Assembly: GCF_000524195.1 (NCBI RefSeq)
Contig: NW_020170394.1
Location: 156,855-220,854 of the forward strand
From: Echinococcus granulosus
Taxonomy: Eukaryota > Platyhelminthes > Cestoda > Cyclophyllidea > Taeniidae
DNA length: 64,000 nucleotides
Direction of reading: 5' to 3'
Of the stretch, positions 13,812 to 24,770 are shown one piece after another. How positions within the stretch are numbered: position 1 is the stretch's first letter; every line of letters begins with the position of its first letter. Both the position numbers and the translations under genes were made by a program. The notes beneath the pieces were generated by a model. That model was not told the origin of the DNA and ran no database searches. It saw nothing but the letters and a program-made list of their open reading frames with translations.

Positions 13812-13817
13812 AATAAA
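13812..13817 (+). promoter_or_regulatory. candidate polyadenylation signal of the pseudouridine enzyme gene
   Basis: A canonical AATAAA lies about 115 nt after the stop codon, and a second AATAAA-containing AT-rich stretch follows near 13854. Either could direct 3'-end formation; which is used cannot be told from sequence. Confidence 0.45.
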
Positions 13818-15704
13818 ACGGGAACACGAATAAGAAACAATCCACAAGATCAAATAAATAAGGTTCACACAAAGCACTCCAACTCTTCCTCAGAGTCGTA
13901 ATAAGCCAACTTGGCATGAAAGGGCATGCGCTACTTACGTAGGTGGGGTCTGCTCGGAAATTCGACTCGCTGCGACTAAATTGCTTCCTCCAGTAAATAC
14001 ATAATCCCGCAAAATGTCAAATCACTGTACGAAACTTTTGAGCATCGCTTCCGACCGTGGCGGTCATCATGAAGTGGTCGGGGGCTTAAGAATCAATCGC
14101 GAACCAGGAACCATAATAGTGAAAGCCATTTGCATAGGAGAAGGCATTTGATTCCTTCTTCACTGATGCATCTCTGCAATTCCGGTGTATCCAAAGCTTT
14201 TTGTACTGTATCAGGGAATGGAAATGCATTGAAATCATGCTGTTCAAGATTGGACAATGCTCTATAACGGCAGGAAATCGGCCTAACGACAGAGCCATTT
14301 AGTAAAAAACAGGATTTAAAATAGTTTAATGGGGCAAATTTTTCGAATCTATTCCTCCTATCCGCATTGTTCCCATTTCAGTTCTTCCCAGCCATGCATT
14401 CTTGACCCATTTTGCTGACAGAGAGGTGGAGGAGGTATCGCTTGTTCACTTAAGCAAACTCTTTATGTAGGTACTGTAGATAGCTCCATATTGGACTTGT
14501 CCAAAAAATCCCAATTTTGGTGTCGTTCCAGGTGTTAATATCACTGTTGCAAAACACGGGGTTAGGGTAATTGCCAAAGGTAGGTGACATTTCGCACCTA
14601 TTAGGAGTCTTAACAGATTCATACGTCTGCTCTAGATGCCCTACCTACGCTTAAGTTTAATGTTCCGACATCAAAATCAAGGTGACTGTGCTTTTGGAAC
14701 AGGTTGATTTTCCGCCATCACCAACGAAGTGTCCCAAGTCTTCACTAAGGTCGTAGCAAACCAATGAAGAATGCATCACATATCAGTATAGTGTGATGGT
14801 GCATGGGCCGGAGGTCATGCTGCAGAGTGGAAGAGCAACCTATCGTCGCGTAGCAGAGTGCACTTCTATCAAAATGTAGAACCATTATAGTTATTGCGCT
14901 AAATGCTTATAGACACAAGGTTCATCTGAAGTTAAATACAAGCTTCCAAACTTAGTATCAAGAAACGGCTGTGCAACATTTGCGCCCATTGTGGCGATTG
15001 CAAATCAGGTTTGAGTGCATGTTTAAACATGGGGACATTTTAATCTCCACAGATTGTACACGGCCCCTTGTCTATGTCCTCATCCGTTCCAAGTAGTCTT
15101 CCTGCTCCTGCTCAATGTATTATCATCCACATTGCATTGGGCCATTACAACCCCATGAGGGGCTCGGGGCACTACACTAAAAAACAACTTACGAAATGCA
15201 AAATGAAACATAACAAGCAACTTTCGGAAATTTTTGAATACATTTCATAGCACCCGAGGGCAGGATGCCACCCACGAAGGTACCAATGACGGTTTGTCAG
15301 AATTACGTACAGTGGTACTGGGGGAAACATCTATTAACGACGTATGCAAAGATAATAGACCAATACAAACAAACGTTTGGATTATAGGCCGTTAATTATA
15401 AGGTTATGAGGGTCAAACATATTATTGTAAAGACGAATAGAATTAAAAAGTGCCTTGCTTAAGGTTTTAAACTTACGATTAATTCCGCATTAAGCAAATA
15501 ATTTAAAAAAACTTGCGTAACGTTTTTCAGTTATTACACTTCAAAATTACGTAAAAAAGTCACCTTTTTGCACTAAACACGGAGCAAATAAAATCAAAGC
15601 AAAATTGCAGTCTTTAGCCCTAACTGTCAGCCAATAATTTCAAGATAATTGTTTAAATTCTCCGGCTGCTCGTGCGTGTGGCGGACTTCTGGACACTTCG
15701 CGTG
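13818..15704. other. intergenic region, no gene recognised
   Basis: About 1.9 kb between the pseudouridine enzyme and the eL36 gene. Short open frames only (70 codons or fewer); none resembles a known protein or has good splice sites. It must hold the eL36 promoter. A pyrimidine-rich tract of the kind common upstream of ribosomal protein genes is not obvious. Confidence 0.45.
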
Positions 15705-16050
15705 ATGTCCCATATTCGCAAGTATTCAGTTTGTGTTGGTCCGGAGCGAGGTTATCGACGAACGAAGAATGTCAAGCGTGTGAAGCCATCAAACTCCAAT
15801 GGTGTAGGTCCGCGTTTATAAAGGCTTAACTTTGCTATAGCACTCTGGGAAACAATCGAAGTTTATACGGAGCCTCGTTCGTGAAATTGTTGGATTCGCT
15901 CCATTTGAGAGACGTGCTTTGGAGTTACTGAAAAACGACAGGGAGAAGCGTGCCTTGAAGTTCCTTAAGACCCGAATTGGCGGACATCGGCGTGGAAAAA
16001 AGAAGAGGGAAGAGCTCATGAGTGTGGTGAAGAGTCTTCGTCATAAGTAA
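15705..16050 (+). CDS. RPL36: 60S ribosomal protein eL36 (RPL36), two exons
   Basis: Structural protein of the large ribosomal subunit. Exon 1 (15705-15803) encodes a basic N-terminus with [18 protein letters not shown], the counterpart of the family's GHKVTKN region. Exon 2 (15841-16050) encodes [20 protein letters not shown], then [21 protein letters not shown] and a Lys/Arg-rich end, stop TAA 16048-16050. The intron 15804-15840 is only 37 nt (GTAGGT...CTATAG), phase 0; reading through it meets an in-frame TAA, so splicing is needed. The product is about 102 residues, the usual size for eL36. The frame is intact and still split by an intron, so this is not a processed pseudogene. The N-terminus is less conserved than the C-terminal half. 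Confidence 0.93.
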
Positions 16051-19000
16051 TTTTTGAAGATAAATCGTTAATGGTTGCAGTACGGTAGACTTGTTTGGTA
16101 TTTCGTAGCGGTTTGGGGTTTCGTCATGTTTTGTTGGGTTGGTCGTATTTGATGTAAATGAGAGGGATAGTTCCTTCTACTGTCTTCGCTTTCGACATCC
16201 CATGTGCGTGCCTATCTGCATCGCATACAGGTTCATTAATCTTTGGGAGGTGGAACAGGTGTTATGTGGCCATGCTTGGAGGGCAACAACCTAATGGAAC
16301 CTTTTTTGCGGTTGTGGTGGCGAATCAATGAATACGTCACTGTGTTACCCCCGTGCCTATGCTTAACGTGTGCGCTTCCGAGTAGGTTTTTCTATAGTGG
16401 GACTTGGGGAGGTCAGTCCTCAGCGGCTTGTGTACTTGAGGAGCGCTCGAGGCCTGGCTTCGAGTACCGGGGCTTGGTGGCACTTAGCGTGTGGATTCCT
16501 TCCGTAGTACATGAGGCTCGGTCGCGTCACCGCCAGGTCGTCTCGGCGCTGGGTGTTGGGTGGCTTTGGGATTGGTTACACATTCATAGGCATGTGTGGG
16601 GTGCCCGATGCTTGTTTACAAAGGGAGCTTCAATACTGGGGGCTCGTGTCGTATGCGTGCTTGGGTTATAGAGCGGGGGTCCGAGCTCGTGTCGGATCTT
16701 AGTCTTTACAGAGTGGGAAGCATTAAGGATGCCTTAGCGTGCAGGGATGTCACGGCAATCTTGACTCAGTTCCTATCCCGATGTGGATAGGATAGATTGA
16801 CTTGGGGGGTGTGCCGGAGTAGTTGACTGTTGCGCGAGTTTTGTTAGAGCCCGACAGATCTGATATCAGAATTGTGATAACGTGGCCAGGTGGCGTCAGC
16901 ATACGCGTTTAAGCACAATAGACCAGTAGCTTCTTCGTTTATTTGGGCTAGAATAAAAAAAACACGTAAAGTCCAAGTAAATATTCGCTCAAATTTAATT
17001 TGAGTGGTAACACGGTGATGATATCACACCCCACATTCGGTTATTCGCATTTTGGTATCGTATTGTTAGTCTTGAACGTTAATTAAGTGAGGGTTCATGA
17101 AGGCCCGCGGCTGAATCATTGTCCCATTGACACTAGACACGGCTTCAGTAAAGATTCTGTGGCTGTTTTTATAATCACATTCTATCCTAAACTAGGAAAC
17201 TGTATGCATTGCTTTATGTGACCGATTCTTTGCAGTCACGCCCAAGTCTAATTTGACTATTATGTGCTATCAAAAAATTGTTTATTGACGGATGCTTATT
17301 GTTTAACCTTGATACTTTATTATGATTCTAGCTAACCAAAAATAATTCTTTCTTTGCTGTGTTTGTTTACAATGGTCTAGAACGGTACATTGACCCGCCC
17401 ATTGTCCCTTGGAATGGGCGAATACGTGACCCTTTCTTGGCTAAAAAAAGACAATACGAACTGCATGTCAGATCTTTTAGCTAATCCTTTTCTGATTGGA
17501 TCGACACTACTGCCTACGTGCATTCTGCGCCACATCCTGGCTTGGGGTTGCACGTTAGGGGCGCGCAACCCTAAACCATTGTTATTCACTAGAAATTAGG
17601 ATTTATCCCATTTTTTCTAACTAATTTTTGAGACAATCTAAGCTCCATGTTTGCCATATTTCACTTCACTGTGTTTCATGTTTGTTGTTCCAAATCCATG
17701 CAGTGATATGGACACATTCTTCAAAATGAGACTTATTGGGGCAATAGCCCGCAATAAACCAGTAGAACTATCTGGAATGTGAATTGACGAAGATAGACCC
17801 AATCGCAGGCTTACCAGTCTCAAGAGATCTTCCTGCGCCATCAGATACAGACTCCTCTCATCGATGTTATCATTGCATTTAAAAAAAACACCATAGGAAG
17901 GTGGATTTAGCGGCGGAATGGAGGACCTAGGACTGATTTAGAAGTTCACTTTAAGGGATCCATTGTCTATGTTCTTCACGATGCGATCTGTGTGTTTATA
18001 CATTACATGTTTTCGGTTACTAGATATTCGTGATCGAGTAGTCGGTCTCTAAAGTTTTAGTGTACAATAAGATATCAATAGAAAGGCTTTGCTTCATTTG
18101 TTTGTAGGGCTTACTTGAGCAAGCAAACCCAAGTATACTTTCTACCCGTCTGTGATTTATTTCAGTTCAGAACGATTGGGAAATTAAAAGGCGAGATAAA
18201 TTGTCAGTCCTGCAAAAACGTGTCTTGAAAAATATGCAAACCTTTTCCTGCAACTGTGGTGGGATTGCGCAGCTGCTACAATTGTATTGAGACCGTCGCA
18301 CCTAACCTAAGGCAAGCCTCTGAACTCATGCATTGATAGGTTGATAATAAAGCAATTGCGATTGTACCTGAAGGAAGGATCGCAGGCGGCAAAATCGCAA
18401 AACGCCTCAAGAATTGTATTGCGTGGACCGATAAGCCGTAGGCGGGGGATGCGAATGTTCCCTCTTCCGGGAGATGGAGCGGAAAAAGGCCAATTGATTC
18501 CTTCTAGGGAAAGGTAACTAAGATTTTCATCAATGATATCTTTACTCGCCTTCACAAGTAATAATTATTCTAGTTTAAATTACTCGCTTTCCAGCTTTTC
18601 CACGTTAGTCTTTAGAAATGACTACGGTAGTTTATGCCTTTGGTTTTGGAAGCTAAGTTCAGGAGTCAAATATGCTTGGGCCTCCAGGCATTTGCCTAAG
18701 TTTTAAATAAGTAAATGTGCCCATTGGCCGGTGTCAGGCTGAATATGGACGTGAATTTGTTTCTTTCCAGCAATACAAAACGCTTTAAGAGAATCGGGAA
18801 AGTAAAGGAATGGGATAATTGGGTGTGTTCCATAAGAACTTTTCGAATGCTTGAGGAAAATTCGCCTCCTCGGAGTATCAATGTCACGATAATCAAGACG
18901 AATCACATGATTGCCTCACATGTTACTGATTCGGCATCACACCTACTTTATTTCACCAACAGATGCCCTGAAACATTGGTATTAAGTCGAAAAACTCATG

Positions 19001-20114
19001 AGCATCAAGTTTGTGCTTCAGCGCCTGCATTATGCTCAAAAAACTTTGTAAAAATCTGCCAAACTAGTTACAGTGGATGTCAAATACAGGTCAGCAAACT
19101 GTTGAGACTGAGCACTGTGGGGAGAATAGATACACGAAGCGATTAAAATAGGTGATTTGCCAGCAAACCACTGGGTGGACCAACTGCATACTGCATTTTC
19201 CAGCCTGTTAAGAGCAAATCCTGGCGCATTATCCAGAGTACCTTTCGTGATCGTATCACATCTGAACCTCCGGGCTTTATCCTGCCAGTCGGTGTCAAAC
19301 ACGTTTCATCATGGTGACAACAATGAGTGAGTTTTTAAGGCGCACATCGTACCGCGTCTTGTGTGAGGTCGAACTAAGACCATGCATCCTAAATACACTG
19401 GCCTATTGGCACCTGGACCATATAAAAGAGCACGAATGGACAAAGATGTCTAGATGACTTTAATGCACAAAAGAGAAACCTTATAAACATGTATGTGGGT
19501 AATGTTCCAAGTTGGAACACTGACGGAAAAAGCAATATGACTTCTAAAACAATAACCCAGTAAACTGAGGTCCATAAACACATTATGTGTAATGAGACGG
19601 AAAACTCGAGCAGGAGATGCCACCTTCCACACGTTATTTAGCTAAAAAATCAATCATGGACCAAAATGCGTAATACACAATAGTCTACATCTAGGGAATC
19701 CAGAGACCTACAAGTGATTTGTTTATGCTACAGTTTGAAAATATTTTAAGCGGTATTCTGTTCCTTGGTCTACGCTAAACACAAAACCCATCACTTATTT
19801 ACACCTTTATCAAGGAGGCAGCATGGACGAATGAACATATATATTCCCTTTTTTTAAGGGATGAGTTCTGTAATATAATCGTCCATTGAAATGCGAATAG
19901 GATGAAATTGCAAGCGTGATGGAATGAGTAAAGTTCAGTGATTGTCTGACGGGCATCAAAATGGGGTGATAATTAAAGGGCTGTCAGACAGGGTAAGATT
20001 GCAGGCCTACTGAGTAAGACAAGGTAGCTGAGAGGAAATTTACTGTGAGAGAGCCGTGAAAGTAAGACGAATAAGTGTGAATAATGAGAGTAGAGTGTGT
20101 ACGTGTGTGAACAC
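16051..20114. other. intergenic region with unassigned open frames
   Basis: About 4 kb between eL36 and the first pyruvate-kinase-like gene. A GC-rich block at 16240-16810 keeps plus-strand frames open (longest 16243-16671, 142 codons, rich in Trp/Cys/Arg/Gly), but the composition looks like repeat or untranslated sequence, not protein. A plus-strand frame at 18715-19146 (143 codons) has no recognisable domain. No RNA gene was identified. I would not annotate a gene here without transcripts. Confidence 0.45.
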
Positions 20115-22849
20115 CTACAAGGGCACGCGAATATCATTGATGCCACCAAAGCTACTTTTATTGCTACTTAGCATAACGGAGAAGCGAGGACGGCGCGAGC
20201 GAGCACCCTGAATCAGTCGGATTTCCTCTAGCGCATCCAACTCCTCCTCATCCTTCTGCTCATTCTGCTGTTGCTCCGTCGTGCGGTCTGCCAGGTTTAG
20301 CAGGCCTTCCTGGGCGCCTGTAGCCGCAACCTCATGTGATGAGCCCACGATACGCAGTTTCGAGTGCTCTTCCTCTAGCGTGAAGATATGCATGGTGTTG
20401 GTACTACCGCTGGTAGCCACAGAGCCCGTTACTACAATGATGCGATCGCCGCCCTTCACGAGGCCCGTAATGCGCGAGTGCTCGATGGCTGCGTTAATCC
20501 GATTGTCTATGTCCAATGCCCAATCGTCTTCGCTCTTTCCTATACGTATTCGTTTGTTTTTGTCCAGCACGGAGAAAAAGGAAATGCAAATGAAACTTGA
20601 CAACGTAAAGGAAACTCAATCCCTTAGGCTAATTACGAAAAATTCCCTTGTCAGGAGTGTATAAAAAAACCTCCTTTTAGGAAAAAGTCTTACATAACAC
20701 AACCTAAAGTAAACAACCCACAGACTAAAGCACACTTTTCCGACCTACCAGAACTATTTCGGGTTAAAAAGCAAAGAAATTGGTTACTAATTATGTCGGT
20801 GCCCTAAAATAATCACATCTTTTGCTTTTTAGAGGGTCGTAATTGGTTCTACGAAAGGATTTTCTAGTGCAATTAATCAGATTTTGGGATTTCAAATTAA
20901 AGTACCCGTGTAAACGTAGCTATGGAGACCGCGATAGGCAAGACAATGACGTGCCACTGACACATCGAGGGTGATGGCGATCACGGAACACGGTGGCCGC
21001 AACATCGCAATTGATGTAGCTGATCTATAGAAACGAGGGTATGTAAAAGATAATAGGCGATTGCATTATTTACTTGTAGACAAATAGTCAAAATATTTCG
21101 CGAGCATTCAGACCTTAGTTTTAAACAAGTCAAGTATAGAGTAGACAAGCAGATTTTTAGCAAAAAGGACTTACAACCCTGATTTAAAATAATTTTAATA
21201 TTTCACTACAATAGTACCACAGGAGTGTGATTTATGGTATTGGACAAACACATTCTTCGAAACCTTAAAGGCGCAATGACTAAGAGTGTTAAAATTGAAT
21301 GAGCTTATGTTGAGCAGACATAAGATTGACTCACGCGCCAGTAGTCGTAATTACGAAAATAGCAGTTGCATTGCAGCTAGCAGCGGCCTCAGCAGCCGAG
21401 GCACCAGTAACGCTACGAATATCAAAGGAGCCTTGCTCCATTTGCAGTCGGCATTGCTTCAACTCCTCGCGAGTCTCAAAGTGAAAGACCGCGCGTTCTG
21501 CCTCACGGCATATCTGCAGAGGGCAAAGCAACGTGAGACACCTCTTCACCTACCAATCCAGACACTTACATTGTCGACAACGTGGACGGAATCCAGTGCA
21601 TACATGCCCCACGAAGTCTCCATGGTCAGAACGAGGCCGTCTGCTCCATCTAGAACAGCGTTTGCAATATCCGATGATTCGGCTCGTGTAGGTCTTGGTT
21701 TTGAAACCATAGATTCCAACAACTGCTCGATAATAAAAACCGGTTTCTCTGCGATATTGCAATGAGCAACTATGTACTTTTGTAACTTGAATATTTTCTC
21801 AGGAGTGTATTGCATGGCCAAGTCACTGCGACGTATGACAAGACCGTCAGAAGCCGCAATCAAATCGTGAAGACTAGAACCAAATTTTATTAAAAAAAAT
21901 TACTTTTTAATCGTCACCCGTGTTTCTAATTTGGCAAATACTTTTGTTGAGCCAGGCAAATGATTGCGTGCTAGGTGAATCATTATGCTGTCTTCAGCAA
22001 AACTAGTAAAAACATAATCGACCTACAAATTATAAAAAGTTAAAACCCACTTCGCACTCAGCCGCGAATTTTAAGTCATTAATGTAATTTAACTGCACCG
22101 ATTCCTGATACAAACGATCCCTTGGCAAAGTTACGCGTTTATAGCTTCCAATTATACCTAAAAAAATACAAAATGATCTGTACGAGGTACCTCCCTCTTC
22201 TACCATGCAATTAACACCATCCAGGCCCACATCCTTCACAATGAGCGACACTTGCCCATCATCAAGATAAACCTTATCGCCCTTGCGCAGACAGTTAATA
22301 AGCTGAGGGAAATATTTCGTATTTATAAAAATCATTTCGGGTGTGCATTGAAATTTGTAATGGTCATCCAGAGTCAGCGTTACACGAGCACCCTCTTTCA
22401 AATTCGCTTCATAAGAATGACCCTAAACAAAATACTTGAAAATGTTCAAAAAATACCCCTTCAAAAATCCCGGTCCGTACAGGTGCGGCTGTCATATCCA
22501 TTGCAATGCCCAGAAGACGAGCATAGCCCGATTCCTTCTCAATTTCTCGAGCGTATTGTATAACCTCTTTACAAATATCCCGAGGGGTCATACTAAGATT
22601 AATCAGCATTATGTTCATCCCAGCGTCCATCATTTTTAGAATTCCTTCTTTTGTCTTCCACGATTTACCAAGGGTGCACACAATAGAGGTTTGTCGCACA
22701 TTGTCTGCAACCTGATCGATATCTAGGTTGCATGTGTATTGCAGATGTGATATTTGTCTAGGTGCCGTAAAAAGATCATTAAAGGCATTGTGTCTTTCAC
22801 CTATCCCTGTTTCAGAATGAGTTTGCAGGGTGGTGGCAGAAAAATTCAT
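20115..22849 (-). CDS. divergent pyruvate kinase paralogue 1, probably catalytically altered
   Basis: Eight exons read on the minus strand: 22457-22849, 22191-22422, 22051-22157, 21904-22022, 21570-21873, 21335-21513, 20906-21024 and 20115-20539 (stop TAG). The start ATG 22849 precedes HLQYTCNLDID and TSIVCTLG. Pyruvate kinase architecture is complete: TIM barrel, B domain (TLDDHYKF ... VYLDDGQVSLIV), KPRPTRAESSDIANAVLDGADG, and the C domain with the effector-site-like GSTNTMHIF. Active-site changes against rabbit M1 numbering: Arg73 is Leu, the Thr114-Lys115 pair is Met-Thr, and Thr328 is Glu (IIEQLLESM). Lys270, Glu272, Asp113, Arg120 and Asp296 (RRSDLA) are kept. The C-terminus extends past the usual end by about 85 residues, rich in Gln/Glu. 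Introns 1-4 are only 34, 33, 28 and 30 nt. Whether it converts phosphoenolpyruvate is doubtful; fold membership is secure. Confidence 0.88.
22023..22050 (-). other. 28-nt intron in pyruvate-kinase-like gene 1
   Basis: Between ...AAEC-Glu and VDYVFTSF. It begins GTGGGT and ends TTTGTAG; removing it restores phase 0 and the family alignment, and the paralogue has a 32-nt intron at exactly the same place (27807-27838). Read through, the frame meets TAA. Confidence 0.75.
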
Positions 22850-24770
22850 CCTCACCAATTCGGAGGAAAAAGTGAAGTAGGCGGTCGTCCTTCAAAAGTC
22901 CATCTTTTGTATTAAGTAAAAGCACCAGTACTAAAGCACAAACTCAGAATAATTGGCATTAATACTATATGTTTTGCAAAAATATTAATTTTTTTAATAT
23001 CAAAAGCAAAGTTTAACAGGAAAATTGCTATGCTTATTTATTACAAGGGTTTGTGTTGGGTTGATACAAGCCCAAATGCAATGCTTACCTAACTGTCCGT
23101 AATGTATCAGTGTTACCGCAGTTGAGCTGATATCGCCGCCCATAGTTTCTATTAGGCTTCCATGTACTATACATCCTCAAGCCTAGATGTACTAACATAA
23201 GTTGGTGTTTAACCCCCCGTACTGGTATAAGAGCCACTTTGGTTCTTCGCCGTGTAAGCTGGCCTCCGGGCCATGGTAATAACCTCTAGCCCTGCTGTAT
23301 GTCGAAAATATACATTCTGCCTAAGTACTGTGTTTTATTTAGTCTTTAAGGAAGTTTTGGGGCTCCCCAATACCTCTTACCATCTGAATTACTACTTCTA
23401 ATTTTAATTGTCATCGAGGTTTCACCTACACGTGACACATACAATCCTAGTTTTGAATTTCATGATTAACGATTTGGATAAAGATGCTGATAAATATCAT
23501 CGGACTTTTGTGACTACTCATCCGATCAGTTTTTAAATTAAGGAACGTTCCCAAACGACCATGTACTATAAAAGAAGAAACGTTTCTAGACGAATTGGCA
23601 CATTTGGACAAAGCGATTAAGGCACGCTGTTCGAGCTCTTTTTGAGTAGATCGTTACATATGCCAGTATATTTCCTCACTGATCACAAGGTTCATGATTG
23701 TACTCGGGCTTGATTTCAAAACCACTCCTGCTAAACCCCGTGCTATACATAATGTACGCATCTTCCCCGCGCTGCCCAAGATGAAGGAGGAAACGTCCGG
23801 GGGTCAACCTTACAGACAATCACGTTTATTTTGGCAACAAAGCATGATTTAGGAGCGCGAACCGGCTCAAAACGATTGTACAGGTCACGGCATGATTAAA
23901 TCAGATGACTGCATTGAAAACCGCAAGAGGAATCCGGTTGGCGAACGATTGCGCCCAGCCATAAGCAGTCCATACACACTATGACATATGGACCGGGACA
24001 CGGGGTAGGAGGAAGAGGAAGACGCTCCAACTGCCCCGACTTGACATAAAAATACCCTAGGAAATTCAAATTTAAACGGGAAGGTGTTAAGGAAGACCAA
24101 GTGCTAGACTTTTGAAGTGCCCAAAAACTAAATGAGGCAGGTTTTAATACCATTTCCGTATTGTATCTCATTAGAGGTAGTCAACAACCAACAGCTGCTT
24201 GATGTTGTTTCGAAAAATAGTCCCGCCTCAATCCGCGCCGAATGAGAGGAACCAATGAGGTACTTGCGGCCCGATGGCATCACTCAGGCGATTGATACAT
24301 CAAGGAAAGTAGATAAATCCAAATCAATGTAGCTGAGGCAAGCATAACCGTGACTCCTGACGGTCAGGGTTGCGTCGGTGTCTTAAAAAATAAAGCAAAA
24401 CTAGGTCTTCGACTCGAATGGACCTAGCAGGCTGCAAATCACATGAAAGGACTAGCGCCACACAATAATACGACACTGTGACTGTTACTCCAAGCCTGGG
24501 AACCGTATAAATTATGCGGCTAGAAGCCGTGAACTTCCAGTCTCTAATCAATCAGTATCTTGCAGCACTTGGACGGTAACACAGTGGACTTCGCGTAACA
24601 GACGACAAATTAATTATTATTAACCAAATTAGTTACTGACCAGTAGCAATTAATTATGAATTGAGTTACTTATTCAGTGCAAAAGCAATTAATAAAAACC
24701 GGGTATAGATCAATCACAGAATCCACATGCAGGAAGGAGCATGTGAGTGAAGGAGGCGAGGAATGATCCA
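22850..24770. other. spacer between the two pyruvate-kinase-like genes
   Basis: About 1.9 kb. It contains one copy of the dispersed repeat (about 23205-23375) and otherwise only short unassigned frames. The promoter of gene 1 must lie near its right-gene-side end just above 22849, but no element is distinctive. Confidence 0.5.
23205..23375 (+). repeat. dispersed repeat family, copy A
   Basis: Shares an ordered set of blocks with four other copies in the window: a GTACTGGTATAAGAGCCAC block, GCTGGCCTCCGGGCCATGG, then TCGAAAATATACATTCTGC and a CTTTAAGGAAG block. Divergence between copies is substantial, so this is an old family. Its class (SINE, MITE or non-autonomous LTR fragment) is not established. 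Confidence 0.6.

Noticed and set aside
16243..16671. 142-codon plus-strand open frame as a protein gene
   Set aside because: No domain, skewed residue content driven by base composition, and overlapping frames are open too; kept only as an oddity.
18715..19146. 143-codon plus-strand open frame between eL36 and the pyruvate-kinase-like genes
   Set aside because: No recognisable motif, no splice context, AT-rich and unsupported by neighbours.
20281..20664. 127-codon plus-strand frame, and similar long plus frames at 24886-25185 and 21286-21765
   Set aside because: Antisense shadows of the pyruvate-kinase-like exons, whose minus frames carry clear family motifs.
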